From Verpa conica (lineage: Eukaryota > Ascomycota > Pezizomycetes > Pezizales > Morchellaceae), in contig JAUFSD010000001.1 of the NCBI GenBank assembly GCA_033030425.1, positions 2,790,001 through 2,854,000 on the forward strand: a stretch of DNA of 64,000 bases. Direction: 5' to 3'. Of the stretch, positions 1 to 11,519 are shown in pieces; the first letter of the stretch is position 1, and each line of letters starts with the position of its first letter. Position numbers and translations under genes: made by a program. The notes beneath the pieces were generated by a model. It was not told the DNA's origin. It worked only from the letters and a program-made list of their open reading frames with translations, and ran no database searches.

Positions 1-3000
1 AATGCTTCGGTGATACTTTATAGGCGAATCAACGATCTATGAAGGTATGTACCACAATGCCGTCCAAGAAGGGACGACTAGAGATAGGTTTTTACAAACA
101 TACAAATCATCCCCTATAGTAAGAGGAGGAACACACAAAAAAAAATTCTTGTATGATATGGACTACACGTCATTACTATACGTTGTCAACGTTTTTCCTT
201 TGACTAACTTTTCATTTTATAGTATTCTCATGGGAGGCTCATTTTATTCTTATGTTTCTTTACATCACGATTTGGCTCTTTACTTTTGATCTCCGTTTGA
301 GGATTTTGTCTTTCAGTGTATTTTTTTTTTACTTCTTCTGTCTTTCTGTTCTTGGAGTAGAACTGTATTATATCAGTGGGGAAAGCGGGGGCTAGGGTTA
401 GGGTTTGTGGTACCAAAGCATACAATGCGCGTATACATCCATCCAAGAATAAAGTAAAATGTCTCTCCTCTGTCAAAAAAAAGTGCCTATACTAGTTCTA
501 GTATCACCAATTACAATTTCTACCCATTAGTAACTGGTTTGCCCGAATTGATGTTCCCTATGGGCCTCTCACCATACAAGAGAAGCCAGAAGTATTTTAA
601 CACTCCAAGATTAATTTCTCTGCTCTGTTTCTGGTTGTGCCTCGAGTTTTACATTTCTCCCACATAAATTTAAATCTCTCTTGAATCATGTGATATAATG
701 AAATAAAACAAGAACCTCTAATGGACGGATCCTGTTCCGAATCTCGTACCACTAATGGCGTGGACCAATGTGCACCTTCCATGAATGCATATTCTGCCTA
801 AACCGGCTCAGTCATAAAATCGAGTGGGCGTCGCATTTAATACGACACACAAGTAAAATACTAACAGCTAATAAACTACTTACTAATCACCGTTCATCAC
901 TCGACTGATGAACGATAATAATAAAAACAGTGAGAAGCAGGGATACTGGTTGTGGGGTTGAGAGGTCGAGAGAGGGGAGGGGTGGATAGTTGTGTAGTAG
1001 TAGTGTTGTAGTAGTGTTGTAGTAGTGTGTGTGATGGCTGAGAGGGCTCACTAGAGCCAAACACAGATCGGATAAGCTAGTGACATCACTTAATTTTACT
1101 AGATCAGTTACACCGTGATCTATTACGCAAAGAAGTACCAGACATGTTAGTTTACTACCAAATTTAACCTCAATCATAAATTTTATACACATCAGATTCT
1201 CCCTTACCCCTAGACTTCGAGTACTATTTCTGGGGCCCTTAGCATTCACTTACTAAATCATCGTAAATAGGCCAAGTGTCCAATGACAAGAACCCTATAT
1301 TACAATATCCGTCACTATGGTTCATAAAGGCGTTTAGCACGCGTCATACCTATGAATCCCGATGTGCCTTAAGGGAGAAGACCTTATGACAGGAACTATA
1401 CCAATGGCCTAATCCATAAGTTAAGACATTTAGGCTTGAGACGCGTTCTAGACTTATGTCTCCTGAAGTAGCTGCTAGTTGGACCTATCCTGAACTCATA
1501 ATACTTCTGTTCGTCTGTATTGACTATGGGCTCCCACTCTGTACTTGGCTCTATAGGGTCAATCTCAGAGCTGGTATCATAGCAGCTACAGAAGTCAAAA
1601 CATTTGCTACAGTGGTGGCAGTTAGGTACTTCACTCACTGACTCTTTGCGGTTTTATACACAGGTTTGAAGAGACCCTTAAGCTTAAAGGTGGTAAGACA
1701 TTTGTAAGACTCTTGTCGATACCTTCTTGAAATCTTGTATTTTGGGAGGTTTGAGATAAGGAAATTCCTCTTCATATTCCTGAAAATTAGATTTCTTATA
1801 AACTTTTGTTGTGTCTGTTTGAAAGGTCATAGGTGGAGAGCTATAGTTTTGATGCTAGGATCTATAAGATTATTTTATAAGCTTTCAAGTGGGATAAGCG
1901 TTTTTTAAAGAGGTGTGTAAGTAGTACTCTATTACTTGTGTTGAAAATTAAATACATACACACTGATCTGGATTCCTAAATATTATCCCTATGTACTAAC
2001 TACCTGGTTAATCTGATTATATCACGTTTAGAAATCAGCCAAGCCCCCACCACTATTATCCATACACTAGTTACAACCTACTTTCGCTTAAGTATTCTAC
2101 TGGTCCGTCTTATAACTTTCAGTTCTTCTAGTCGAATTAATTACAAATTAAACACGCCTATTGATCTTAGAATGCCAATCTTTTTGTGAATACATAATAG
2201 AAATCTAGCAGGAAACTGTAAAATAGTTTAATAACCCCCTTACCAGGGGTAAGACCATACTTCCTATTTCTTTAAAAAAATAAATGTACTGAGCATTTCC
2301 TATAAGCTTGAGTATAGGTAATTTCATAAGTATTGGCTCTACTTTATTTTGAAATAGATCTATTACCTGGTCATAAGCCAGCCCAATGAGCTAGCATTTA
2401 GAAAATTGTTAATTAAACCGGAAGTAGACGAGGCTTGGCTACAACGGGGTGAAATGGCTGCATGAGATGCTTCTTTCGAAGCTAAGCCCCGTTATACCCC
2501 ACTCACTGAATCACCCGTCGGCCTAACTTAATCCCCCCATTCTCGCGATGCGGCCCCATGTTCCCCCGCTTTCCCGTTTCATTGTGACGTAGTAATTGGT
2601 CGAGTGATTACTGTGATTTAGTACTATTTCGTGTCTTTTTCTCATGGTGGCGTGGTAGTGAATAGAACCACAAGATAAGAAATCACATTACATGCAAGGC
2701 ATCGGACTTAGTTGTCTCTTATCGCCAGACTTCTCTCTTTCTTTTCCTTTTTCCTCTTTCTTTCTTTTTCTGCTGAATTGTATATATAAATTTAGAACAG
2801 CAGGAATTTCAACCAATTTCAAGCGATACCTCGTAACATCCTTGCCTCCCAGGCCATTATCCAGTCGGTTTCTTTAGAGTTAGAAAAATTAAATTGCTCC
2901 CGGGTGCTGGTTATACTTTTGTTTTAATTTTATAATGAAAGTACCGATAAAACCTCAGCATAATTGAATTTTTGTAAAGAGAAGAGAAACCACAAAAGAC

Positions 3001-3105
3001 TTGAATTCAGCTACTAGGGTTCAAGAGGCTTTTGTGCCCAGTAAAGGTAGCTTTTTATTCCACCCATTAGTACTAACGTAGAGGAATTAAAGAATATGAG
3101 ATTGA
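1..3105. other. AT-rich gene-poor region
   Basis: I see no supportable gene here. Open frames are short and have no recognisable family. The stretch holds a GTAGTAGT-type microsatellite near 993-1030 and two adjacent TTAGGG-like units near 391-405, which are too few to call telomeric. The many TA-rich, stop-rich runs resemble decayed repeats, possibly RIP-mutated; that is inference. A 16-base match (ACTAGAGCCAAACACA) at about 1049 is shared with about 9361, where it lies in the head of a SINE candidate. Confidence 0.6.
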
Positions 3106-4724
3106 TTAAACATACTGTTTAGAATAGGCGTGAATACTCCTGCTGTGAGCATCCTTCTTAGCACCATCTATCAATATATTGAAATCATTCATATCCATTC
3201 CCATAACACCTATCAACGGCCTCATCCCAAAGGCATTGAACGCATTCTCGGTTGTGAGCAAGATATATGCGCCCATAGTCTTCTGTTTCGGATCGGCAGG
3301 CCAAACCCCGAATGGGAGCTTTACCATCTCTTGGGACACATTGATGAATCCTGCTCTATCGATAATAGGTCTTAGACTGGAGGCAATGCTGAATTTACGT
3401 CCTATTTTAAATTAGTTTTTCCTCCTGAGAACAGAATTTTAGGTGAGCTACCAAGTTTTGTGGCTGCTTCGTCTACTAGTTTGTAAAACTTCCACAAGCT
3501 CAGACCTTCATGATATGAGCCGTCGTCGCTATAGAGGTTCATATGATACTCTGAAATATCAACCCAACCTCCTGGCTTAAGGTGTCTGTCGATTTCATCA
3601 CTATTACCAGAGCTGAACCCTAAAGATTTATACTATAACTCACTTATAAGCCTCTTTTAGGAGAGCATCCCAGTCCTTGATTGCGCCGCCCAAATGTCTA
3701 ATATGGATTAGATCGAATGAATCCTTCGCCCAAGTCCACTCGCTTTCTGCGTCGTCGATCTGAAAGTGTACATTTGGTGGAACCCTAGCTAAGATTTCAG
3801 TACACAAACACACAAAGCTACTAGTAAGTTAATCATCATTTTAGACGGGTATCCACATACCAAGCTGGTTGAATCGGGCTCAAGTCTGTTCCAATAATTT
3901 CGGCATCTGGATATTTCCTATAATTGTCTCTTATCAATGCCTGACTTTCTCTGTGGATAAGCTAAGCTAGAAGGGTTGTCTAAACTCACTCCCCTGCATC
4001 AATCGCCCAGATCCCTGTGCCAGTTCCAATATCAAGAATTCTACTTGGTTGTGGGCTGATGGGTGCCATGTGTAGTTTGTCATCGAGCATCAAAAGATAA
4101 ATGTGGTGTATAATATCAAGTCTGTATATCCCACTCCGTTAGTGATGCAATAAAATAACCAGAGGAAGTAGAAAAAGATGAGGTAGTGGCGAATTGACCT
4201 TTCTTGCTCTGCCTATCGAGTCTTAAAGTCAACTTGAATTCCATAAATTTTTGAAAGTGATTATACATCGTCGTTTGGAAGCATGTATTTCCTATGTTGC
4301 TAAGTCAGCTCACTGCCCCTCATTTAGGAAGCGAAGCGGCGAAGTCTTACCCGTCCCGATACGCATGATATCTACGCCCATTTTCAAACCGATAGCTAGT
4401 AAAAAGGTAAGTAAAAGAGAGTATAAAGCAAAGAAGATAATTATCCATACTCAAAAACCGATGACTTCAAAGTATTCGTTGACTGCCTAGTCACCTCGCT
4501 CCTGCTTCGTTGTTAGTTATGTGACCCCACCACAATGAGCCCCAAGGCCAGCAACTCACGACTCGGAATCATAGCCAGAATAGTAGTCTTCATCTTCCTG
4601 AAGCGCGATATCTGTCAGTTGACCTTTTCCCATTCATAGATGTATTCATTTAGGGGCCAGTATCGCTTACAGGGTTATCGTCGAAAAATTTTGGGTCAAT
4701 AGGAATACTCTTTGATGAATCCAT
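3106..4724 (-). CDS. LaeA-like SAM-dependent methyltransferase, 11 exons
   Basis: This is a class I SAM-dependent methyltransferase of the large fungal LaeA/TAM family. Substrates in the family are mostly unknown, and LaeA itself regulates secondary metabolism. My exon model is 4724-4671, 4597-4560, 4486-4451, 4395-4351, 4291-4267, 4212-4199, 4121-3990, 3917-3861, 3784-3644, 3600-3452 and 3401-3106. It gives 987 nt (328 aa) with phases matching at all ten junctions. Family landmarks in order are YRFENGRRYHAYRDG, LPNDD, motif I LDIGTGTGIWAID, GTDLSPIQPAW, FDLIHIRHLGG, KPGGW and a C-terminal RSIHAY. Introns are about 52-80 nt. Exon 6 is only 14 nt (AEQER). Its downstream donor GTCAAT is weak, so that exon is the least certain border. 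The start is the first ATG, followed by an acidic N-terminus normal for the family. The gene sits alone in AT-rich DNA; no biosynthetic cluster is visible nearby. Confidence 0.85.
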
Positions 4725-6929
4725 TTGCTGCTGATGTTGAGAGAAAGCTCTGAGCGAGCAGAGAGTTTAAAACTACCAGGTGGTGCCGTAATGTAGGCCA
4801 TATGTACAATTACGGCACGCGACTCACGACTGCTTGGGTCAGGGGAATGTCCTCACAAAACATCTACAGGGATGGCTCTTCATACAACTTGCAAGAGTAG
4901 ACACCGGTCATGCCTTATCCTACGTTCCGAATGGCTGGAAAGCAGTTACTAGGCGTGTCTAACTACGGAATAGCAAATATCGAGGTTCAGTCCATGAGAC
5001 TTTGAATATATTGATAAGGACCTGAGGATCGAACGAGCACGTGAACATTCGGTGAGGATAGACCTGGTAGGGGAAAGACTCGCATCGGGCTACATATGTC
5101 TCAGATAATACCGCTAATTGTATCTCTTGAATGTCATCGAAGCAGGAAACTGTATGCTTAATGCCTTTCTTGAATCTAAGGTGGAGAAGTCTAGGACGCC
5201 AACACGCCCCAGCCTGAGGCTTGAGTGCTAAAAACTTGGCCAAGATCATCAGAAGTCTTTTTATGAGGATGTGTTGCGGATTCGGGAGGAGCAGGGTTTA
5301 CGAGCAAAAATAAAAAGCATAAAGTACACACGCAATCTCATAACCTCTAGGGGTTTAAAACAGACTTTCCACAAAATAACGTTTCATCACTTAGAGATAC
5401 ATTTCTTTTTAGCTGGTTCCGATCCTACTTGACGTCTACTTGACGTCTACTTTTGTGGATTGCAAGAACAAAGAAATATTCGGAGAAGGCCGCTGGATAT
5501 ACATAGGTAGGTGAGTCTGTGCCAGGGTTTTGCCAAGTATGGGGGTCACTAGGGTGGTCCGAGCCCAGGATTCCGGAGACGAGATGGCCGGACTTTGGCA
5601 CGCAACTCGAAGCCAGCCGGAGTGAGAGGTCTCCAGTTTCCCTATTGAGGCTGAAAATAAGAATAGCCAAGCATTTTCTTCCTGCGGTCCTCCGGTATGT
5701 AACCACTACCGGGTGGTACAAGTCCAAAAAGTTATGAGCATGGGTCGTGAGCCTGTAACGGGATCTGCTAGAATAAATGTATATACTAGTCTATAAGGGG
5801 GAAAACGCAATTAGCATTTAGGAGCGGCTTTTGGGTTAAGCCCTACATATGAAGACCACACACTGATATCAGGTTCTTGATCTCAACCAAGGACGATTGC
5901 GTATATTGTGTTACGTTTTGACAACCAGAATAATTACATACAGGAAAGTGGGGTGTTTTTGGTATGGCATTGATACGGTATTCTGGAGAATGCTAGATTA
6001 AGTCCCCTGTATTACAGGGCTTTTTGACCAACTCGGTAGCACTTCCGGCTTAAGACCGTAATTCCCACCGATGTGGTAGTGAAAACACTCCTCTTTCCGC
6101 TATTGTATGCTACACGAGTCCGTATGGTCTTTGTAGTTGCAAGAGCGCCCCACATTTGGGCTGAAATTTTCAAAGATGGAACTCCCCAGCCACCAGGATT
6201 TGCCATTTGAGGACCCGCGATCTGCCTTGCGAGAATTCTATATGTAAGTGCTATACTATACTAAATTTAATTGAATGCCCCTAGTTTAAGGCACAATTAC
6301 TAGATGCCGTAAGGTCTTGACTTAGAAAAATGATTTCTAACATGAAATGGAACCGAGATCTTCGTACCCGCACTTAAGATATGGGAGTGACCCGGGTAGA
6401 GTTCTAGAAGTTCAGCCCAATCTAAAAATTTAAGTTTTTATCACAGTGGGTTATTTACAAAACCACCCTTCCATTTAAGTTCTGAAAAGAGATTACAACC
6501 CCCCGTCCATGAACACAAATTTGCGGATTCATTACCTGATTCCCGGGACTTTGGACAATAGGAGGTGTTAAATATATGTTTCTCTCTACCTTGGCGTGCT
6601 GGGGCTAAGCTTTTTTCCGTAAATGTTTCCTATTCCAGAGCTTTTAGAATCCCATGTAGCCGCTGTAAATAAGCTAGATACGGAAGGGAATGTTCTCCCG
6701 CTCCCTACGTGTCAAGGTATGTAGTTTTTGGGGGGAATGCTATGAAATGTCAGGTTAACATCAATTTATATCTTGTCACACATAAGGAGGAACCTTGATC
6801 CAAGACAAGCTATAGGCGGATTTTAAGCGATGAATATTATCTAGTTTGACCCCGCACAAATCGTTTCGTTTGTGATACGTATCCTGCTACTGAATGCCGT
6901 CAATACTGACGCACAACCATTATTAGGTT

Positions 6930-7275
6930 AATGCCCCGAAGGTAGCGGCGGCAAATATACAAGCTACTTGTCCGCCAGCATAAGAACCCGGAAACAGGAG
7001 GGGTATGCACGGGCACAATCAGGGGGGTAGATAAGTGGCGGTGGTATAAATTTTGGTATCATGTATTGGATTATATGCTATTCTTGGTAATGGGATCTTC
7101 CTGAACCTGTTTAATATTGGGAATCATAGCTAGTTATTTGCCTTATTTGTAGATTTCAGGTGAATCTGTAGCTCCGAGACATCTCCGTGCGTACCCCCCC
7201 TGTTTCCGGGTTCTTATGCTGGTGGACAAGTACAAGCAAAATGTTTTGCTGCTGTTACGCTACTGGGGAGCGTTA
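6930..7275. mobile_element. Inverted-repeat element, MITE-like, degenerate
   Basis: Two arms of roughly 80-85 bases, at about 6935-7018 and 7185-7270, are inverted copies of each other with a few mismatches and small indels. The best-matching core on the left arm is CAGCATAAGAACCCGGAAAC at about 6977-6996, and its complement is on the right arm at about 7201-7220. The inner 165 bases hold no open frame. The layout fits a non-autonomous DNA transposon, but I could not fix the outer ends or a target duplication, so the superfamily is open. Confidence 0.6.
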
Positions 7276-7420
7276 GAAATAGCCTAGAATTAACCGTGAA
7301 CTAGCGCTGTAATATTAGTTTCCCGCTGCATTATGCTGTGAAGAGTATTTGTCTGCCTTACTTACTTAGCTTGAACAGGGTAATTTCGTAGGTATTAGGC
7401 AAGTACTTTGAGTGGGGATA

Positions 7421-7628
7421 CCGTATAATCTGAGATAATTCGACCCGCTGCAGCAGGGTTTAGCACGCACTGGAACAGTTGAAAACCGTGGAAATTGAAG
7501 ACACTAGAACAAGAAAGGTAGATACCTGTACTAATATAGATGAAACCTGTTGTAGTTTTATTTTTTTCACCATGAATTACGCACATTACCCCTGGTCGTA
7601 GCGGGTCGAATTATCCCAGATTATACGG
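7421..7628. mobile_element. MITE with TA target duplication (Tc1/mariner-like)
   Basis: This is a 208-bp element flanked by TA at 7419-7420 and 7629-7630. Both ends begin CCGTATAATCTG read inward. The inverted match runs 28 bases with one difference, then weakens over about ten more. A TA duplication and short terminal inverted repeats without a coding frame are the usual marks of a Tc1/mariner/pogo-type MITE. A 62-codon frame inside looks incidental. Confidence 0.7.
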
Positions 7629-8684
7629 TACTACAAGCCGCATACGCTATCTTGATTTCTATGGCCTACTAGTATCCAAGCATACAAAAGCAAAGAATCT
7701 ACACCTCTAGTTAGGCGGTGATTATTGGGGAGTTCCCGCGCATAGTATCTTTCATAGAGTGGTCAGTATTTCCGCTGGCGAGCAGATAAATTAATATTAT
7801 CAAGAGCGGGTAGCCAAGATCCGGATATCATATACACAATAGAATATGTGAGTAGATGCTATGTTATTAATAAATCGTTACTTACGGTCAGCTATTGAAA
7901 CGATATTCAGAGTAGGTTAACTAGGAGGTAGGGTGGTGGAACAGGCATGTGTGAATGCTTCCGCTATCTTTAAACATGTTATTAAACCTAAGAAGGCAGC
8001 CATTCAAGGTTTTTTTAGTGCTATCATGTTAATATACTCGGGACGGGATCCCTCTAGAAGAAGTAAGTCTTCGGTTTTTCTTTATAGTATCTTCTCTAGC
8101 TAGTAGGAATTATGTAGGAGATATTAACCACGCTACTTCAGTTATTTATTGGCGCCTCAATTCGAACACAGTAAAGACTTCTTGCTTAGCTGGTCGCGAT
8201 TTTTGTGGGGGGTAGCACGCTAAAGGCAACAACTCTAGTCCGAATTTTCATTCATGCTCATCTTAATCATCCTTCGGCGCCAAATAAGATAACTGTATGT
8301 AGTCATGACTCCATGCCCCCAAGGATGGAACCGCCTAGACCGCGTGGATAATGTCTTCCATAGTGCTCTAGGGAAGTCATTTCAACCAGGTTTAACCGTG
8401 TTGAAGGCCTATGTTCAAGAGAGGCTAGTAAAATCTCTGGTAGAATTAATGTGAAAATGCGCCACTTAGGACTCAGAGGTCTGATTTGTATTTGATGTCC
8501 TCAACGAAGATTCTAGTAGTGGGCAGTGGCTACAAAACCCTTGCCCACTAACCCTTGTTTTTGCAATAATTTCACCGGGGACTGTAGATAACAATATGCT
8601 TCTCTTAGGTCTCTTAGGTCTATCCTTAGTTGGAAGGATTTTTCTGAGGCTGAAGGAAATAGAGGTCAAAACTCATAACTTGTA

Positions 8685-8942
8685 TTGTAGGGGGACAAAA
8701 ATAACCGCGAACTCACATAGCAACCAACATTTACCAGTAGAGAAAGAGCTCAACGAGTACTACTCCACAACTACTCATAGGCACATGAAGGCTAAAATAC
8801 AGAAGCTGCAAACCAATGAATCTTATATCATCTATATATCCTAGATATTAAGTATGTTGAATTCATAAGAAAGGATTGTTGGGTGACAGTGGGGCTCAAC
8901 TTAGTTGCTATGCGAATCCATGGTTATTTTTGTCCCCCATAA
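8685..8942. mobile_element. MITE-like inverted-repeat element
   Basis: The ends at about 8685-8730 and 8897-8942 are inverted copies sharing GGGGGACAAAAATAACC near the terminus, then a diverged stretch, then CATAGCAAC. TA dinucleotides lie at 8683-8684 and 8943-8944, so a TA target duplication is likely. Exact ends differ by a base or two between the arms. The interior is short and non-coding. It is a different family from the 7421-7628 element by end sequence. Confidence 0.6.
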
Positions 8943-9226
8943 TATAGGAGTGATGCGTACCTCTCATATCTGATTTAGATGTTGTGTTATTAGAAGTCAC
9001 AGGCCAGCTCGCTCTAGATATGGATGTCTAATTGAGTCCCTTCAAAGATTTATTTAAAGCGTACTTGTTTTTGGCGCAAGGTTAATCACCACGATAGATT
9101 TTGGTGTGCTAGAGGAAAAATACCGATATATTTTTTTTGGAAATAACAGTCCACAGCCCTCATAAAGTGTTACAAACAAACGTGAGTAACTAGCTATGAC
9201 TAGGAGTTTGCACAATCTAAAGTGTT

Positions 9227-9376
9227 GAATGAATGAATTAATTAATTAATTATAAGTACATTGAGCCCAAGGGCTAAGGTACTCGAACCACACACCACGT
9301 AGGCTTAAGCCTTAAACAAAGTAAAATAGAAATAGAAATAAACATAATCGCAAGATAAAACTAGAGCCAAACACAA
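9227..9376 (-). mobile_element. SINE candidate with ATTC-type repeat tail
   Basis: Read on the minus strand, this has an A-box-like TGGCTCTAG near 9370, a good pol III B-box GGTTCGAGTACC at about 9288, then a short body and a tail of TTAA and ATTC repeats ending at 9227. A promoter-bearing head followed by a simple-repeat tail is the normal plan of a tRNA-derived SINE. The A-to-B spacing (about 80 nt) is long and I found no clear target duplication, so the head is uncertain. The tail part is shared with the shorter pieces at 10050-10099 and 40350-40378, both flanked by target duplications. Confidence 0.5.
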
Positions 9377-10036
9377 AACACTCCTCCCCCCTGCACTCTC
9401 TCCTAGTCATTCTTATGTATCTTCTCCTGCCTCCTGCTCACTACTCTCCACTATGTCCTCCCACATTTCTCCCCACCCCCATCTTCTTCCCTCTCGCCTT
9501 CCCGTTCTTCTGCTACTTCTCTCCTGCCTCCCCTTTGACGAACTGCTAAGCTCCAATAATCTAAAGCGTTAGTAGAGCGGGTAGTAGGTAAAAGTGCCAA
9601 GGCATTGGAAGACAGGAGTTTTGTAGGAATGAAATGACTCATTTTTGTTCTGGCGACTTGATAGTACTATGTACCAAATCGGTTAGCTTTGTAGGGCCGT
9701 GAGCAGTAGTTAGCCTTATAGTCTTAAATAATGTCACCAATGAGTACCTATAGTGCAGCCTTATCTAGCAACTCCTTCTCAACAACGGCCTAAAGAGCTA
9801 ATGTGATAGTAGATAGAGATTTGAGCCCTTGGTTAATGAGGGGGCCTTAGTTATTTTAGATGCTTGGAAGCATGTACTAGTAACGTAAAACTTCTAGAAG
9901 TGCTACTGGATTTTAAAAATTAGCTTAAAGTAGTACATCTCAAAGCCTAGACTGCAAGGCTTTCAGAAATAGTCGTGTTAGGTGCAGATCAGGGAACTCG
10001 TCAAAAAAAACTACAGCTACCGTCAATAGATATTAG

Positions 10037-10112
10037 CAAACTACCAGGAATGGATGAATGAATTAATCATAAATATATGGAGTCTTGGGCTACGGTATAC
10101 AAACTACCAGGA
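10037..10112 (-). mobile_element. 5'-truncated SINE copy with 13-bp target duplication
   Basis: A 50-bp insert at 10050-10099 is bracketed by a perfect 13-bp direct repeat CAAACTACCAGGA at 10037-10049 and 10100-10112. Read on the minus strand, the insert ends in ATTCATTCAT-type repeats after GATTAATTC. It matches the tail side of the 9227-9376 element, including a GGGCTA-type block. This is a very short retroposed tail piece in the same orientation as the longer copy. Confidence 0.65.
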
Positions 10113-10556
10113 GTACAGTAGGAGCCCCCCCTTATACTTGGATCTATTGGAGTAAAGGCAATCGATCCATGAGATACATGCAGTTTGGTATGTGAAGCAA
10201 GGGGCTATAAAGCCAATAGTCTGGCGAGCGGAAAGGCTTGATAATCCTTCCTCCGCACCAGCTTGCCTTTTGGTAGGAAACCGCTTTGGGAAAGTTTACG
10301 AAGAATAAAAGTGTGCTTAGATCTTGGAAGGAAGATATCAAGATTTGAAGTCCGAGATATGGTTACACCAAGATCTCTGATGGATGCAATGAGATGGCAT
10401 GACGTCTTACATCGGGACCCGGATTATGCCGTGACTCACTATAATAAATAGGTCACACCACTACAGCACTCCACCTTTCATACATGTAGTCGTACATCAC
10501 TTCTTCTTCAATAAAATATGCGCTCTACGATGATAAAATTATTTAATAGATATATC

Positions 10557-11519
10557 ATGGCTACTAAAGAAAAACTCATTTGTATCTCCCACCTCCCTAC
10601 ATCGTTTGTTCATAACTAACATCAGAAGTTGCACCTATAGATGACCAGTATCACTGTGGTAGCCTTGAGCGTGGTGCCCTCCATGACGGTAATTCTCCAC
10701 TTCTACACTATTTCGACCACAACCACTGATATACCTGTGTAAATAGACCCATTTCAACAATTCAACAATTGGTTTACAGAAGCGCAAAAACATTCTGTCC
10801 CCCAACCCGAAGCTACAACACTCTCCACTGCAAGCCTCCCGTCTGGGCGTATCTCAGCTCGCACTGTCTACTTGAAAGAGCTAGACCCTAGTGGGTTCGT
10901 CATTTACTCCAACTGGGGTACATCAAAAAAGTCTAAGGATATTGCGAGTAATCCTAACGCAGCCTTGACGTTCTGGTGGAGAGAGCAGGAGAGACAAGTT
11001 AGGGTTGAGGGGATTACGGAGAGATTGAGTGATGATGAGAGCCAAGTATATTATGATACCCGGTACGTTCTACTCCGTGTAATAGAAATGGATAGGGAGG
11101 TTGATTATATGCATTCAGAATCCGTGGTTCCAGAATTGGTGCGTGGGCCAGTCAACAGTCCTCTGTCCTCCCGGGTAGAGAGCTATTAGAACAGCAGGTC
11201 AAAGATGTCGAGGAGATGTTTGAAGGCCAAGAGAATATCCCTGTGCCACCTTTCTGGGGCGGGATGAGAATTATCCCAACATATATTGAGTTCTGGGTAG
11301 CTCACTCCTTTCTTTAATTTTATATCATGCTATATGATCACTACTAACTTCCAGCAGCAAGGGTAACACTACTTACCCCTCCTAACCCCGCAGATCGGTT
11401 GAAAATTTTTTCGTACTAATCACCACTTTAGTCGTCCAAATCGTCTCCATGACCGCTTCACTTATACCCGAGCTTCACCCACGGACACAAACTGGAAAAT
11501 TGAACGTCTCTCCCCTTAA
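10557..11519 (+). CDS. PDX3: Pyridoxamine 5'-phosphate oxidase, 6 exons with a 5-nt microexon
   Basis: This FMN-dependent oxidase converts pyridoxamine/pyridoxine 5'-phosphate to pyridoxal 5'-phosphate, the last step of vitamin B6 salvage. Exons are 10557-10581, 10629-10688, 10747-11062, 11119-11296, 11358-11362 and 11432-11519, in total 672 nt (223 aa), near the usual fungal size. Family landmarks are KLIFAP at the N-terminus, SGRISARTVYLKELD, GFVIYSNWGTSKKSKD, RIGAWASQQS, PPFWGGMRIIP, and the C-terminal end RPNRLHDRF...NWKIERLSP. Conserved WQGRPNRLHDR requires a separate exon of just CAAGG between a branch-site-bearing intron and a TACTAAT-bearing intron. The first intron ends in CAGAAG; only the second AG keeps the frame, since the first makes a stop. 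The ATG chosen is the one that joins in phase to KLIFAP. Confidence 0.93.

Larger units (their letters stand above)
4725..10556. other. AT-rich gene-poor region with small repeats
   Basis: I find no supportable protein gene. The stretch contains three separately listed inverted-repeat elements (about 6930-7275, 7421-7628, 8685-8942) and two SINE-like pieces (about 9227 and 10050). A more GC-rich block at about 5480-5730 has open frames on both strands but no family I recognise. A tandem TACTTGACGTC unit lies near 5427-5452. Confidence 0.55.

Noticed and set aside
391..405. Interstitial telomere repeat
   Set aside because: Only about two TTAGGG-like units are present; too short to mean anything.
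4251..4490. Plus-strand 79-codon frame over the methyltransferase
   Set aside because: It is antisense to exons of the phase-consistent methyltransferase model.
10263..10451. 62-codon frame just upstream of PDX3
   Set aside because: It starts at a non-ATG codon, shows no likeness to the PDX3 N-terminus, and a better ATG at 10557 joins in phase.
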